Assembly: GCA_020636905.1 (NCBI GenBank)
Contig: JACJWX010000018.1
Location: forward strand, 1-46,521
Reading direction: 5' to 3'
Length of the DNA stretch: 46,521 nt
Source: Actinomycetota bacterium
GTDB taxonomy: Bacteria; Actinomycetota; Thermoleophilia; Miltoncostaeales; Miltoncostaeaceae
The position numbers were made by a program, and so were the translations under genes. Below, piece after piece: positions 9,282-17,071 of this stretch. How positions within the stretch are numbered: the stretch's first letter is position 1; every line of letters begins with the position of its first letter. The notes under the pieces are model-generated. The model was not told the DNA's origin. It did not search any database and saw nothing but the letters and a program-made list of their open reading frames with translations.

Positions 9282-9293
9282 TATGATCGGTCG
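9282..9293 (+). promoter_or_regulatory. -10 box directly before the PAC2 gene start
   Basis: TATGAT, six bases, then ATG at 9294. This is the closest match to the TATAAT consensus among the leaderless-type promoters here. Confidence 0.65.
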
Positions 9294-10157
9294 ATGCACT
9301 ACACGCTGAACGAGTCGCTGCCACCGCTGGACCGCCCGGTCCTCGTGGCCGCATTGGACGGCTGGGTCGATGCCGCCGGCGCCGCCTCCGCGGCGGGCGC
9401 CCACCTGGCCGAACCCGGGCTCGAGGTCGCGGCCTTCGATCCCGACGCGCTCTTCGACTACCGCTCGCGTCGCCCAGCCCTGGACGTCATCGACGGGGTG
9501 CTGACCGAGCTCACCTGGCCCGCCATGACCATCAACCACGTCCAGCCCGACGGCCGGACCGACGTGCTGGTGCTCAACGGGGCCGAGCCTGACCTGAACT
9601 GGCAGCAGCTCTCCAGCGATCTCGCCGAGCTGTGCGCCCGCCTGAACGTGCGTCAGTGGATCACGCTCGGCGCGATTCCGGCAGCCATCCCGCATACGCG
9701 GCCGGTACCGGTGATGGCGACGGCCTCCGCCGACGGGCTGCTGCACAACGGCGAGCGTCGCGGCCCGGACGGCCGTTTGCGCGTCCCCGCTGCGGCGGTT
9801 TCGGTGTTCGAGGCCGCGGTCACCGCGGCCGGGGTTCCCGCGGTCGGATTCTTCGCTCAGATCCCCCCGTACGCCGGCAGCGGCTACACGGCTGGAACGG
9901 TCGCGCTCCTGCGCCATCTGGAGCGCCACCTGGACCTGGCCATCCCGCTTCGCGCGCTGGAGGAGACCGCGCGGCAGGAGTCCGATCGGTACGACGCCGC
10001 GGTCGAGAATGACCCGGAGACCAAGGAAATCGTCAGCCGCCTCGAGTTCATGGGAGACGAAGAGCAACTCCCGACCGGTGAGGAACTCGCATCCGAACTG
10101 GAGCGGTTCCTGCGGGAGCACAACGATGATGAGGCCTCGGGGCCGGGCTTCGGCTGA
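9294..10157 (+). CDS. PAC2-family protein
   Basis: Soluble protein of 287 residues with a PAC2 (proteasome-assembly-chaperone-like) fold. Recognisable parts are the opening PVLVAALDGWVDAAGAASAA, the central LNVRQWITLGAIPAAIPHT and VGFFAQIPPYAGSGYTAGTVALLRHLERHLDL near residues 180-215. The C-terminal ~60 residues are charged (DPETKEIVSRLEF and ELERFLREHN), as is usual for the actinobacterial members. Its partner is unknown, and no proteasome gene is in the window. The ORF is open further upstream, but the start is set at 9294 because TATGAT precedes that ATG by six bases and the upstream stretch overlaps the divergent peptidase gene. Confidence 0.85.
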   Translation: MHYTLNESLPPLDRPVLVAALDGWVDAAGAASAAGAHLAEPGLEVAAFDPDALFDYRSRRPALDVIDGVLTELTWPAMTINHVQPDGRTDVLVLNGAEPDLNWQQLSSDLAELCARLNVRQWITLGAIPAAIPHTRPVPVMATASADGLLHNGERRGPDGRLRVPAAAVSVFEAAVTAAGVPAVGFFAQIPPYAGSGYTAGTVALLRHLERHLDLAIPLRALEETARQESDRYDAAVENDPETKEIVSRLEFMGDEEQLPTGEELASELERFLREHNDDEASGPGFG

Positions 10158-10171
10158 TCCGCCGGGAGTGG

Positions 10172-11062
10172 TCAGCTCCCAACCGTCAGGTGCCGCGACT
10201 GCCGGTGCTCCATCTGCAGGGTGGCGTGGCCGATCTGGAAGCGCTCGGAGAGCAGCGTCTCCAGGACGCTCCGCACGTGGTGGCAGTCGATGTCGGCTCC
10301 GACGATGACGTGGGCGGACATCGCCGGGAAATCCGAGCTCACGCTCCAGACGTGCAGGTCGTGGACCTCCTGGACACCCGGTACGCCGACCATGGCTGTG
10401 CCGACCGCCTCGGGATCGATGTGCGACGGTGACGCTTCGAACAGCACGAGCACCGCGTCGCGGAGCACCTTCCAGGCACTCACGATGATGACGACGCCGA
10501 TCATGATCGCCACCAGCGGGTCGACCACCTCCCACCCGAGGGTCACCACGAGGAACCCGGCCAGAACCACACCCACAGACGCGAGCGTGTCACCGGCCAG
10601 GTGGATGATCGAGGCGCGCAGATTCAGGTTGCGCGAACCGCGGGCGGCCCGGTGGATGATCCAGACGCTGACGGCATTGACCAGCACCCCGAGCCCGGCA
10701 ATGAGCATCACCCAGCCGCCCGCGACCTCGGGCGGGTTCCCGACGCGCCGAGCCGCCTCGACGATGATCACGGCGGCGATGGCGACGACGCTCAAGCCGT
10801 TGATCAGCGCGCCGAGGATCTCGGCGCGCCGGAACCCGAAACTGTGGGTCGGGGTCGCCGGACGGCGTGCCCACCACACGGCGGTCGCCGCGAGTCCGAG
10901 CGCGAGCACGTCCGAAAGGTTGTGGCCTGCGTCCGCCAGCAGCGCCACAGACCCCAGCACGATGCCGGCGAGGGCCTGCCCGACGGTGTAGACCCCGTTC
11001 AGCACCAGGGCCACGAGCAACGCGCGTCCACCGTCGTGATGATGGTGATGACCCCCGCCCAC
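10172..11062 (-). CDS. Cation diffusion facilitator (CzcD/ZitB-type metal exporter)
   Basis: Six-helix CDF transporter of 296 residues that exchanges zinc or a related divalent metal for protons across the cytoplasmic membrane. The N-terminus holds a metal-binding HHHHH run (residues 5-9). Transport-site motifs are DAGHNLSD in helix 2 and HLAGD in helix 5. The C-terminal cytoplasmic domain contains HDLHVWSVSSDFPAMSAHV, typical of the CzcD group. Start GTG at 11062 follows GATACT by six bases. It converges with the PAC2 gene, with 14 bases between the stops. Confidence 0.92.
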   Translation of the reverse strand: MGGGHHHHHDGGRALLVALVLNGVYTVGQALAGIVLGSVALLADAGHNLSDVLALGLAATAVWWARRPATPTHSFGFRRAEILGALINGLSVVAIAAVIIVEAARRVGNPPEVAGGWVMLIAGLGVLVNAVSVWIIHRAARGSRNLNLRASIIHLAGDTLASVGVVLAGFLVVTLGWEVVDPLVAIMIGVVIIVSAWKVLRDAVLVLFEASPSHIDPEAVGTAMVGVPGVQEVHDLHVWSVSSDFPAMSAHVIVGADIDCHHVRSVLETLLSERFQIGHATLQMEHRQSRHLTVGS

Positions 11063-11074
11063 CCCGCGAGTATC
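11063..11074 (-). promoter_or_regulatory. -10 box directly before the CDF exporter start
   Basis: Minus-strand GATACT, six bases, then GTG. One mismatch to TATACT; same spacing as the other leaderless-type promoters. Confidence 0.5.
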
Positions 11075-11104
11075 GCACGCCCGCGGCGGAGGCCCGCGGT
11101 GGGT

Positions 11105-12409
11105 TCAGGGACGCAGCGGACCGAGCATCCCGGCGTCGACGGCGCCGGTGTGCCAATCGTCGAACGCGGTCTGGACCTGCGCCCGCTCGCCCTCCAGCGG
11201 CAGTTCCCGAAGCGCATAGTCCAGGGCGGTCTCCGCCTGGCGCCGGGCGGCGTCGGCGAGGGCCCCGGGACGGTGACCCGCGACGGCACCGAGCGCGATC
11301 TGGAGTGCCACCGCGACCTCGACCGTCCCGGCGCCGTCACGCGACATCGGAGCGTACGCGGCCTGCACGAGTTCGGCCGGGTCGAGCGGAACCATGGTGA
11401 GCCGCGGCCGCTGGACCAGCGGCGTCCGGTCCTCCACGGGATCCACCAGGATGCGCGTGGCGATGTTGATGGCGCGCACCGCCGTACCCGGATCGTTCAC
11501 CGCCGGGGAGAGCGCTCGCTGGCCGATTTCACTGAGCACCGTCAGGCCGTGGCGGGGGTCCTGGGTGAACCGTCTCTCCGAGGCGACGGTGAACGCCGAT
11601 CGCGCCGCCCCGACGCCGTCGGTCGCGCCCTCGATCACGGCGAGGACCGTGGAGGGAGCAACCAGTGCGCCGGGCCGGACGCGGACGTGGATCCGCACGT
11701 CCCGTGAGGTCGCCACCCGGTCGAGGCCGGAGACGTCGATGTCGGCGACGTACCCGACCTCCCCGGCCACCACCCGCACCCCGGGTGGCGGTTCCTCCGG
11801 AGCAGGGAGCGCGCCGAAGAGCGGATCGTGGCGGTGCGCACGGACCGTCGCCGTGGTCGCCGACTCCGTGCGCTCGAAGGTGTTCGCGAGCCTGCCCAGC
11901 GTCGAGAGCGTCTGGACCCAGCGGATCAGGATCACCACGAGGTAGGCGAGCACGAGCGCGGTGGCGATGAACATGACGAACCGGCTGGCCACGTCGTAGT
12001 ACCCCACCCCGAGCGCCACCTTGGCGATGATCGCGAAGATGAACGCCGACACGAAGCTCGCGATGGCCGTGCGGGTGGTGTCGTCCCGCATGACCAGGTC
12101 GGTGGCCCGCGGCGTGGCCGAGCTCGAGGTCGACGCGAACGCCGACACCATGATCGACAGCGAGAACGTGCTCACCGCGAGCATGCTGGAGGCGATGACG
12201 GTGAGCAGGCTGTCCAGGGTGCTGACGTCGATGTCGGGGATTCCCGAGGTGTCCGCCACGACCCCGTTCAGCAGCCCCACGGTCAGCACCGTGACGGTCG
12301 CGAGGCACGCCCCCAGCACCGGTCGGAACCAGAGGCTCTCACGGGCGTCCGCCATCAGGCGACGGGCGCGCATCGAGAACGGGGCGGTGTCGTCGATGGC
12401 CTTGCTCAC
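11105..12409 (-). CDS. DUF2254 membrane protein
   Basis: Predicted membrane protein of 434 residues. Four hydrophobic segments lie in the first ~180 residues, including VLGACLATVTVLTVGLLNGV, the segment after LLTVIASSMLAVSTFSLSIMV, and IASFVSAFIFAIIAKVALGV. A soluble domain of about 230 residues follows. DDTRT- and AVNDPGTA-type phrases (RDDTTRTAIASF, LSPAVNDPGTAVRAI) are typical of DUF2254, whose function is unknown; a channel role is sometimes supposed. An in-frame ATG exists at 12445, but GTG 12409 is preferred: TACCAT ends six bases before it, and translation from 12445 would have to begin upstream of that promoter. Confidence 0.85.
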   Translation of the reverse strand: MSKAIDDTAPFSMRARRLMADARESLWFRPVLGACLATVTVLTVGLLNGVVADTSGIPDIDVSTLDSLLTVIASSMLAVSTFSLSIMVSAFASTSSSATPRATDLVMRDDTTRTAIASFVSAFIFAIIAKVALGVGYYDVASRFVMFIATALVLAYLVVILIRWVQTLSTLGRLANTFERTESATTATVRAHRHDPLFGALPAPEEPPPGVRVVAGEVGYVADIDVSGLDRVATSRDVRIHVRVRPGALVAPSTVLAVIEGATDGVGAARSAFTVASERRFTQDPRHGLTVLSEIGQRALSPAVNDPGTAVRAINIATRILVDPVEDRTPLVQRPRLTMVPLDPAELVQAAYAPMSRDGAGTVEVAVALQIALGAVAGHRPGALADAARRQAETALDYALRELPLEGERAQVQTAFDDWHTGAVDAGMLGPLRP

Positions 12410-12421
12410 CCGGCAATGGTA
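12410..12421 (-). promoter_or_regulatory. -10 box directly before the DUF2254 start
   Basis: Minus-strand TACCAT, six bases, then GTG at 12409. It decides the start codon of the DUF2254 gene. Confidence 0.6.
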
Positions 12422-12450
12422 CGGGCCGGCGAGGAGACCTCGCATGTCGA

Positions 12451-12523
12451 AGCGGGCGACGGGGCTCGAACCCGCGACCTTTGGCTTGGGAAGCCAATGC
12501 TCTACCAGCTGAGCTACACCCGC
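12451..12523 (-). tRNA. tRNA-Gly (anticodon CCC)
   Basis: A complete cloverleaf can be drawn. The acceptor arm GCGGGTG pairs with CGCCCGC (one G-U). The D arm contains AGCTCAGCTGGTAGAGC. The anticodon stem TTGGC/GCCAA holds loop TTCCCAA, giving anticodon CCC. The T arm contains GGTTCGAGCC. The discriminator base is U, as expected for glycine. No CCA is encoded. It lies on the same strand as the argS operon, downstream of the holin-like gene, and just upstream of the DUF2254 promoter. Confidence 0.95.
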
Positions 12524-12605
12524 TTGAGTCCGGTCATGCTACCAACAGGGCCGCGGGAACCACGGCGGTCCGGGAGACGCCTCGTCCACCCGGGCGAACG
12601 TCGCG

Positions 12606-12983
12606 CTACCGCCGCCGCTTCCCGCTGCGCTCGACGCCGAACATCGGCTGCAGGACCGCATTGACCAACCCCACGATGATGGCCGCCCACAGCCAGGCCC
12701 AGCCATCGGCCGAGAAGCCGTCGGTGAGCTGCACCATGATCCAGAGCATCAGCGCCCCGAGCACCAGGTGCGCCAATCCCAGCGTGACGATGATCACCGG
12801 GAACGCCAGCACGTTCACCACCGGACGGATCAGCCAGTTGATCACCGCGAGGACGGCGCCGCCGATCAGCAGCGCGCGCGTCGTGTCGTAGGAGAACCCG
12901 TCGAGGAGCTTCGCGGCCACCCACAGGGCGGCCACGTTGCTGACCCACAACAGGGACAGCCCGCCAAGGCGCTCGATGCTCAA
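12606..12983 (-). CDS. Phage-holin-4 family (PF04020) small membrane protein
   Basis: Small membrane protein of 125 residues with about four helices, the typical layout of the Phage_holin_4_2 family. Family phrases are VINWLIRPVVNVLAFPVIIVTLGL and a C-terminal GLVNAVLQPMFG. Despite the name, these are usually chromosomal proteins of unknown function and not lysis holins. The C-terminus is basic (RSGKRRR). The only good start is TTG at 12983, which shares bases with the TGA stop of the preceding YbjQ-like gene, so the two are translationally coupled. Confidence 0.8.
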   Translation of the reverse strand: MSIERLGGLSLLWVSNVAALWVAAKLLDGFSYDTTRALLIGGAVLAVINWLIRPVVNVLAFPVIIVTLGLAHLVLGALMLWIMVQLTDGFSADGWAWLWAAIIVGLVNAVLQPMFGVERSGKRRR

Positions 12984-13300
12984 CGGACGGTCACCGAGGT
13001 CCCGGAAACGGACACCATCAGCATCCCGCCGCCGATGGTCTCGTAGTCGAGGTCGACGCCGATGACGGCGTTGCCGCCCAGTTCGCGGGCCTTCTCGACC
13101 ATCTCGGACACCGCGATGTCCTGGGCCTTGTTGAGCTCTCGCTCGTAGGCGGCGGATCGTCCACCGACGATGTCGCGTACGGCGGCGAAGATGTCGCGGA
13201 ACACGTTGGCGCCGAGGATGGCGGTGCCGGTCACCAGCCCGTGGACCGCGACGGTCTCGCGTCCGGGAACGCTCGGAGTGGTCACGACGAGATCGGTCAT
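12980..13300 (-). CDS. YbjQ/UPF0145 heavy-metal-binding-like protein
   Basis: Soluble protein of 106 residues in the YbjQ family (UPF0145, annotated as a putative heavy-metal-binding domain; true role unknown). The pattern VTTPSVPGRETVAVHGLVTG, then GANVFRDIFAAVRDIVGGRSAAYE and GGNAVIGVDLDYETIG, matches the family closely. These members assemble into pentameric rings in known structures. GGAGA lies about seven bases before the ATG. It begins 13 bases after the argS stop and overlaps the next gene by 4 bases, so the three probably form one operon. Confidence 0.88.
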   Translation of the reverse strand: MTDLVVTTPSVPGRETVAVHGLVTGTAILGANVFRDIFAAVRDIVGGRSAAYERELNKAQDIAVSEMVEKARELGGNAVIGVDLDYETIGGGMLMVSVSGTSVTVR

Positions 13301-13313
13301 TCGGGTCTCCGTT

Positions 13314-14972
13314 CTACATGCGGTCGGGAGCGGTCACCGCGAGCAGCGCCAGACCGCCCTTGAGCACATCGCGTGTTGCGGTGGTCAGGGCGACGCGGAA
13401 GACCTGGACCTCAGGGGCTTCGCCAACCACACGGCACCGATGGTAGAAGGCGTGCAGGTCGCGGGCGAGGTCGCGCAGGTATGCGGCGACACGATGCGGC
13501 GACCGCCGTGCGGCAGCCTCGGCGACCGCGGCGGGCCACGCCAGGAGTGTGGTGACGAGCTCGCGCTCGCTCGGGTCGAGGTCGCCGGGTGGCGTCACCG
13601 GATCCGCGACGTCGGCGGCGGCGGCCGCTTTGGCGAGGATGTTCACGCACCGGGCGTGCGCGTACTGAACGTAGTAGACGGGGTTCTCCTGGCTCTGCTC
13701 GCGGGCCAGGTCGAGGTCGAGATCGAGCGCGGTGTCGTGGCTCCGATCGACCAGGAAGAACCTCAGGGCGTCGACGCCGATGTCATCGAGGAGTTCCTCC
13801 ATCGTCACCAGCGTGCCCGCGCGTTTGCTCATCCGTTTGGACTCGCCGCGCTCCTGCAGGCTCACCAGCTGCTGGATCATGACCTCGAGCATCTCCGGGT
13901 CGTGGCCCGTCGCCGCGAGCAGCGCCTTGAGGCGAGCGATGTACCCGTGGTGATCGGCGCCCAGGACGTCGATCAGGCGGTCGACCCCCCGGTCGGCCTT
14001 GTTCGCGTGGTAGGCGACGTCCGCCGCCAGGTACGTGGTGACGCCGTTCGCGCGCACCAGGACGCGATCCTTCTCGTCGCCGAACTCCGAGGAGCGGAAC
14101 CAGAGGGCCCCCTCACGCTCGACCGCATGTCCGCCCTGAACGAGCGCCTCGACGCCCTTCTGCACGAGACCCTCACGGTGGAGGGTGGTCTCCGAGAAGT
14201 ACGAATCGATGCGGACACGGGCGCGTTCGAGCACCGCCTGGATGTCGGCGAGCATCAAAGCCCCGCCGCGGGTCGCGAACCAATCGAGGGTGTCACCGGT
14301 CGGCGGCGAGACCTGTCCGCGATAGCGGTCGCCCGCCTCCTGATGCAGCCGCGCGGCGACCTCGGCGATGTACGCGCCGCTGTACCCGTCCTCGGGGGGA
14401 ACAGGCTCGTCGCCGATCAGCTCGGCATACGCCGCCGCCACCGCGGCACCGAAGACCTCCATCTGGCGGCCGTAGTCGTTGACGTAGGCCTCCCGGGTCA
14501 CGGTGTGACCCACGAACTCGAGGATACGGCCCAGGGCGTCCCCGTAGGCGGCCTGGCGCGCATGGCCGACGTGAAGCGGACCGGTGGGGTTCGGGGAGAC
14601 ATACTCGAGCAGGATGCGCTCGGCCGGCACCGCTCCATCGGCACCGTAGGCCTCCCCGGCCGCGACGACGTCGGCCACCGAGTCGGCGAACCAGCGCGGC
14701 GAGAGCCGCAGATTGATGAACCCCGGCCCCGCGACCTCGACGTCGATGACGTCCTCGCGCTCGCGGAGGCGGTCGGCGATCTCACCGGCGATCTCGCGCG
14801 GGTTACGGCGCGCCGCCTTTGCGAGCGTCATCGCGACCGGCGTCGCCAGGTCGCCGTGGTCGGCGGAGGCGGGCGGTGTCAGCTCAACGCGGATGTCCTC
14901 GGCCCCGGTCACCTGGCGCGCCGCTTCGCCGATGGCGTCGCGCAGGATGCGGATGTGGGAGGCCTCGCTCAC
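13314..14972 (-). CDS. argS: Arginyl-tRNA synthetase
   Basis: Class I aminoacyl-tRNA synthetase of 552 residues that charges tRNA-Arg in the cytoplasm. An N-terminal additional domain (Add-1) contains IRVELTPPASADHGDLATPVA-like sequence. The HIGH motif appears as HVGH in NPTGPLHVGHARQAAYGD, and the KMSK-equivalent loop as RMSKRAGTLV. The C-terminal DALR anticodon-binding domain runs from about residue 430 (YYVQYAHARC) to the end. The length is normal. GTG 14972 is taken as the start because TATCGT precedes it by eight bases. It heads a probable operon with the YbjQ-like and holin-like genes. Confidence 0.96.
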   Translation of the reverse strand: MSEASHIRILRDAIGEAARQVTGAEDIRVELTPPASADHGDLATPVAMTLAKAARRNPREIAGEIADRLREREDVIDVEVAGPGFINLRLSPRWFADSVADVVAAGEAYGADGAVPAERILLEYVSPNPTGPLHVGHARQAAYGDALGRILEFVGHTVTREAYVNDYGRQMEVFGAAVAAAYAELIGDEPVPPEDGYSGAYIAEVAARLHQEAGDRYRGQVSPPTGDTLDWFATRGGALMLADIQAVLERARVRIDSYFSETTLHREGLVQKGVEALVQGGHAVEREGALWFRSSEFGDEKDRVLVRANGVTTYLAADVAYHANKADRGVDRLIDVLGADHHGYIARLKALLAATGHDPEMLEVMIQQLVSLQERGESKRMSKRAGTLVTMEELLDDIGVDALRFFLVDRSHDTALDLDLDLAREQSQENPVYYVQYAHARCVNILAKAAAAADVADPVTPPGDLDPSERELVTTLLAWPAAVAEAAARRSPHRVAAYLRDLARDLHAFYHRCRVVGEAPEVQVFRVALTTATRDVLKGGLALLAVTAPDRM

Positions 14973-14986
14973 GGCGCGACACGATA
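14973..14986 (-). promoter_or_regulatory. -10 box directly before the argS start
   Basis: Minus-strand TATCGT, eight bases, then GTG; probably leaderless or nearly so. Confidence 0.5.
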
Positions 14987-15136
14987 GCGAGTCGTCACCT
15001 GGCGCGCGCGGTCATGCGGGCGTTCGGTCTTCTCCTGCTCCGAAAGGTCGATGCCGACGGTCAGGTCGCTCCGTAGCTGACTGGTGCGACCGTCGCCGGC
15101 GAGCGGCCCGTCGGCGATCACCCGTCCCCGCGTCGC

Positions 15137-15216
15137 CAGTGTCCTGAGTCGAAGGTCTCGCGGCAGCCCGGCGGCTGCAAGCCCGCATGCAACCCTCCAC
15201 CGCCGCGGGTCACCGG
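15137..15216 (-). repeat. Dispersed intergenic repeat fragment, inverted copy of part of the 21-kb array
   Basis: Read on the minus strand, these 80 bases align almost end to end with 21510-21591: shared blocks include GGAGGGTTGC, TTGCAGCCGCC, GGCTGCCGCGA and CCTTCGACTCAGGACAC. The segment contains a GCAGCC/GGCTGC hairpin with a four-base loop. It lies 14 bases after the rlmH stop, within the 258-base gap before the argS promoter. The rest of that gap (15000-15136) shows nothing recognisable. Confidence 0.75.
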
Positions 15217-15230
15217 TACGACTCACGACG

Positions 15231-15713
15231 CTAGTGGGGATATGGATGCCCCTGGAGCGTGCAGGCCGCGCGATAGAGCTGTTCGGTCAGGACGACCCGC
15301 GCGAGCTGGTGGGGCATCGTCAGCGGTCCCAGCCCGAGCCGTTCCTCGCAGTCCGCGATGAGGTCCTCGTCGAGCCCGGCGGCTCCCCCGACCAGGAACA
15401 CCACGGGACGACCGGACGCGAGCCGCTTCTCGAGCCACGCCGCAAACGCCTCGCTCGACACCGGGGCCCTGGCCGCCGGGCTCAGCGCCACGCGCCAGGC
15501 ATTGCGCGCCAGCACCGCCGAGAGTCGCTCGGCCTCCGAACGGCGCGCCCGCGCTTCCCCCCGCTGCAGCGACTCCGCCGCCACCTCGTCCACCCGGAAC
15601 GGAAGCATGCGGGCGAGCCGCTCCTCGAACTCGCTTCCCGCGACGTCGAACGGCGCCCGCAACCGCCCGACGGCGGCGATCTGCACCCGGGGAGAGCGCA
15701 CCGATCGCGTCAT
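15231..15713 (-). CDS. rlmH: 23S rRNA (pseudouridine-1915-N3)-methyltransferase RlmH
   Basis: SPOUT-class methyltransferase of 160 residues that methylates pseudouridine 1915 in helix 69 of 23S rRNA. The length matches the family. Diagnostic sequence includes VFLVGGAAGLDEDL, the knot-forming part, and a C-terminal ending in LTEQLYRAACTLQGHPYPH, the classic RlmH tail. ATG 15713 shares its last two bases and following A with the TGA of the M48 peptidase gene upstream (ATGA overlap), so the pair is co-transcribed. A hairpin-containing repeat follows the stop codon. Confidence 0.93.
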   Translation of the reverse strand: MTRSVRSPRVQIAAVGRLRAPFDVAGSEFEERLARMLPFRVDEVAAESLQRGEARARRSEAERLSAVLARNAWRVALSPAARAPVSSEAFAAWLEKRLASGRPVVFLVGGAAGLDEDLIADCEERLGLGPLTMPHQLARVVLTEQLYRAACTLQGHPYPH

Positions 15714-16975
15714 CGGGCATGCCCCTCGACGTCGGCGTAGTGACGCGCCATGGCGAGGCGATCGACGGGTTGGGGATGGGTCCCGAACCACCACTGGAGC
15801 ACGGCCGGGGTGCGCGGGGTCGCCAGCGACCGCTGCGCCAGACTCTCGATGAGCCGTTCCTGCGCCCCCGCGTCGGCCGTCGCCGTCAGGGCCGTCCAGT
15901 CGGCCTCCCGTTCGTAGGCGCGGCTGACCCAGTTCGCGAGCGGCGACGACAGCGCGGCCAGGACGACGATGGCCGCGCCCGCCACCGCGGTTCGCCGCAG
16001 CACGAGATCGGTCCCGTCGCGACCGGGTGCCGCGGGCGACCACCCGGTGCGCCATCCGACCACGGCGAACACCAGCAGGCAGGCCGGCAGCATCAGCGCG
16101 GCGGCCCACGTGGTCCCCTTGACCACGTGGGCATGCTCGACGTGCGCCAGTTCATGCGCCGCCACCGCGACCACCTCGTCGCGGGGCAGCCCGTCGACGA
16201 GCGTGTCGTAGAGCACGATGCGGCGACTCGGACCGATCCCCGACACGTACGCGTTGACGGCCGTCGTCCGCCTCGAGGCATCGGCGATCTCGACGCCGCG
16301 CGCGTCGACCCCTTCCCGAGCCGCGACCCGGAGGATCGCTGCCTCGAGCGCCGGGTCGTCCAGGGGTTTGGTGTGTTGGAACGCGGGTTCGATCACCACC
16401 GGCGCAAGCGCGGACATGACGAAGGTCGCGACGACCGCCACCGCGCCCAGTCCGACCCACCACCGGGTGGGGCTCCGGCCGATCAGCACGGCGGTGATCA
16501 GCCCCACCGCCCCGAACAGCAGCATGCCGATCACCGTGGCGGTGCCGACGTCCACCAGCCATGCGCCCACCGGCTGCACGATGATGCCGAAGTCCCGCCC
16601 CACCGCATACGCGCCAATCCGGACCGGCAGCAGGACGAGCGCGGTCACCACCGCGAGACCCGCGCCGAAGATGGCGCCCGCGAGCCACCGGCGATTGCCG
16701 CAGCGGCGAGCCAGCCAGGGTTGCCACAGACGTCCGCTCACGGCGACGGCCACCGCGACGGCGGGACCGAGCACGGCGCCGGCGACGACGAACCCCCACC
16801 GGGCCGAGCGATAGGCCTGACTCCGCTCCAGATCCAATCCCGGGAACGCGTTGCCGAGCCCGTGGCCGTCGACGCCTGGAACCCCGTGACTCCAGAGGCG
16901 CCACCGCAGCAGCGCGATCACGGCGGCGGCCGCGAGCAGCGCGATGCCGCCGATCCGAAGTGCTCGCCGCTCCAT
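15710..16975 (-). CDS. M48-family (Ste24/HtpX-like) membrane zinc protease
   Basis: Integral-membrane metalloprotease of 421 residues. There are several helices before and after the catalytic part. The zinc motif is HELAH in VVAVAAHELAHVEHAHV (about 282-286), with the downstream glutamate ligand in YEREADWTAL (about 366). Upstream sequence VNAYVSGIGPSRRIVLYDTLVDGL is typical of Ste24-type enzymes, which in eukaryotes cut prenylated proteins; the bacterial substrate is unknown. Start ATG 16975 follows TACCAT by six bases; the ORF stays open upstream but runs into the divergent gene. It overlaps rlmH by ATGA. Confidence 0.9.
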   Translation of the reverse strand: MERRALRIGGIALLAAAAVIALLRWRLWSHGVPGVDGHGLGNAFPGLDLERSQAYRSARWGFVVAGAVLGPAVAVAVAVSGRLWQPWLARRCGNRRWLAGAIFGAGLAVVTALVLLPVRIGAYAVGRDFGIIVQPVGAWLVDVGTATVIGMLLFGAVGLITAVLIGRSPTRWWVGLGAVAVVATFVMSALAPVVIEPAFQHTKPLDDPALEAAILRVAAREGVDARGVEIADASRRTTAVNAYVSGIGPSRRIVLYDTLVDGLPRDEVVAVAAHELAHVEHAHVVKGTTWAAALMLPACLLVFAVVGWRTGWSPAAPGRDGTDLVLRRTAVAGAAIVVLAALSSPLANWVSRAYEREADWTALTATADAGAQERLIESLAQRSLATPRTPAVLQWWFGTHPQPVDRLAMARHYADVEGHAR

Positions 16976-16987
16976 CCGGCCATGGTA
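16976..16987 (-). promoter_or_regulatory. -10 box directly before the M48 protease start
   Basis: Minus-strand TACCAT, six bases, then ATG; identical hexamer and spacing to the DUF2254 promoter. Confidence 0.6.
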
Positions 16988-17058
16988 CCGAGACCCCGGG
17001 CCCCGACCCTCGCCGGGGGGCGGCGCGCGGACGCCCACCACAACGGCGCCGAGTGCGG

Positions 17059-17071
17059 AACAATGCGCAGC
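17059..17071 (+). promoter_or_regulatory. -10 box before the cysteine-desulfurase-like gene
   Basis: AACAAT, seven bases, then ATG at 17072. An in-frame ATG at 17063 is also possible but lies inside the spacer of this promoter. Confidence 0.4.

Noticed and set aside
12606..12983. Holin-like gene as evidence for a prophage
   Set aside because: PF04020 proteins are common chromosomal membrane proteins; there are no other phage genes, integrase or attachment site near the adjacent tRNA-Gly.
13170..14987. 605-codon plus-strand frame opposite argS and the YbjQ-like gene
   Set aside because: argS is unmistakable on the minus strand with normal length and motifs; the plus-strand product has no recognisable features.
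14969..15226. 85-codon minus-strand frame between rlmH and argS
   Set aside because: Its first third is the intergenic repeat, the rest has no known domain, and I see neither a promoter of the local type nor a good ribosome-binding site. It could be a remnant, but I cannot support it as a gene.
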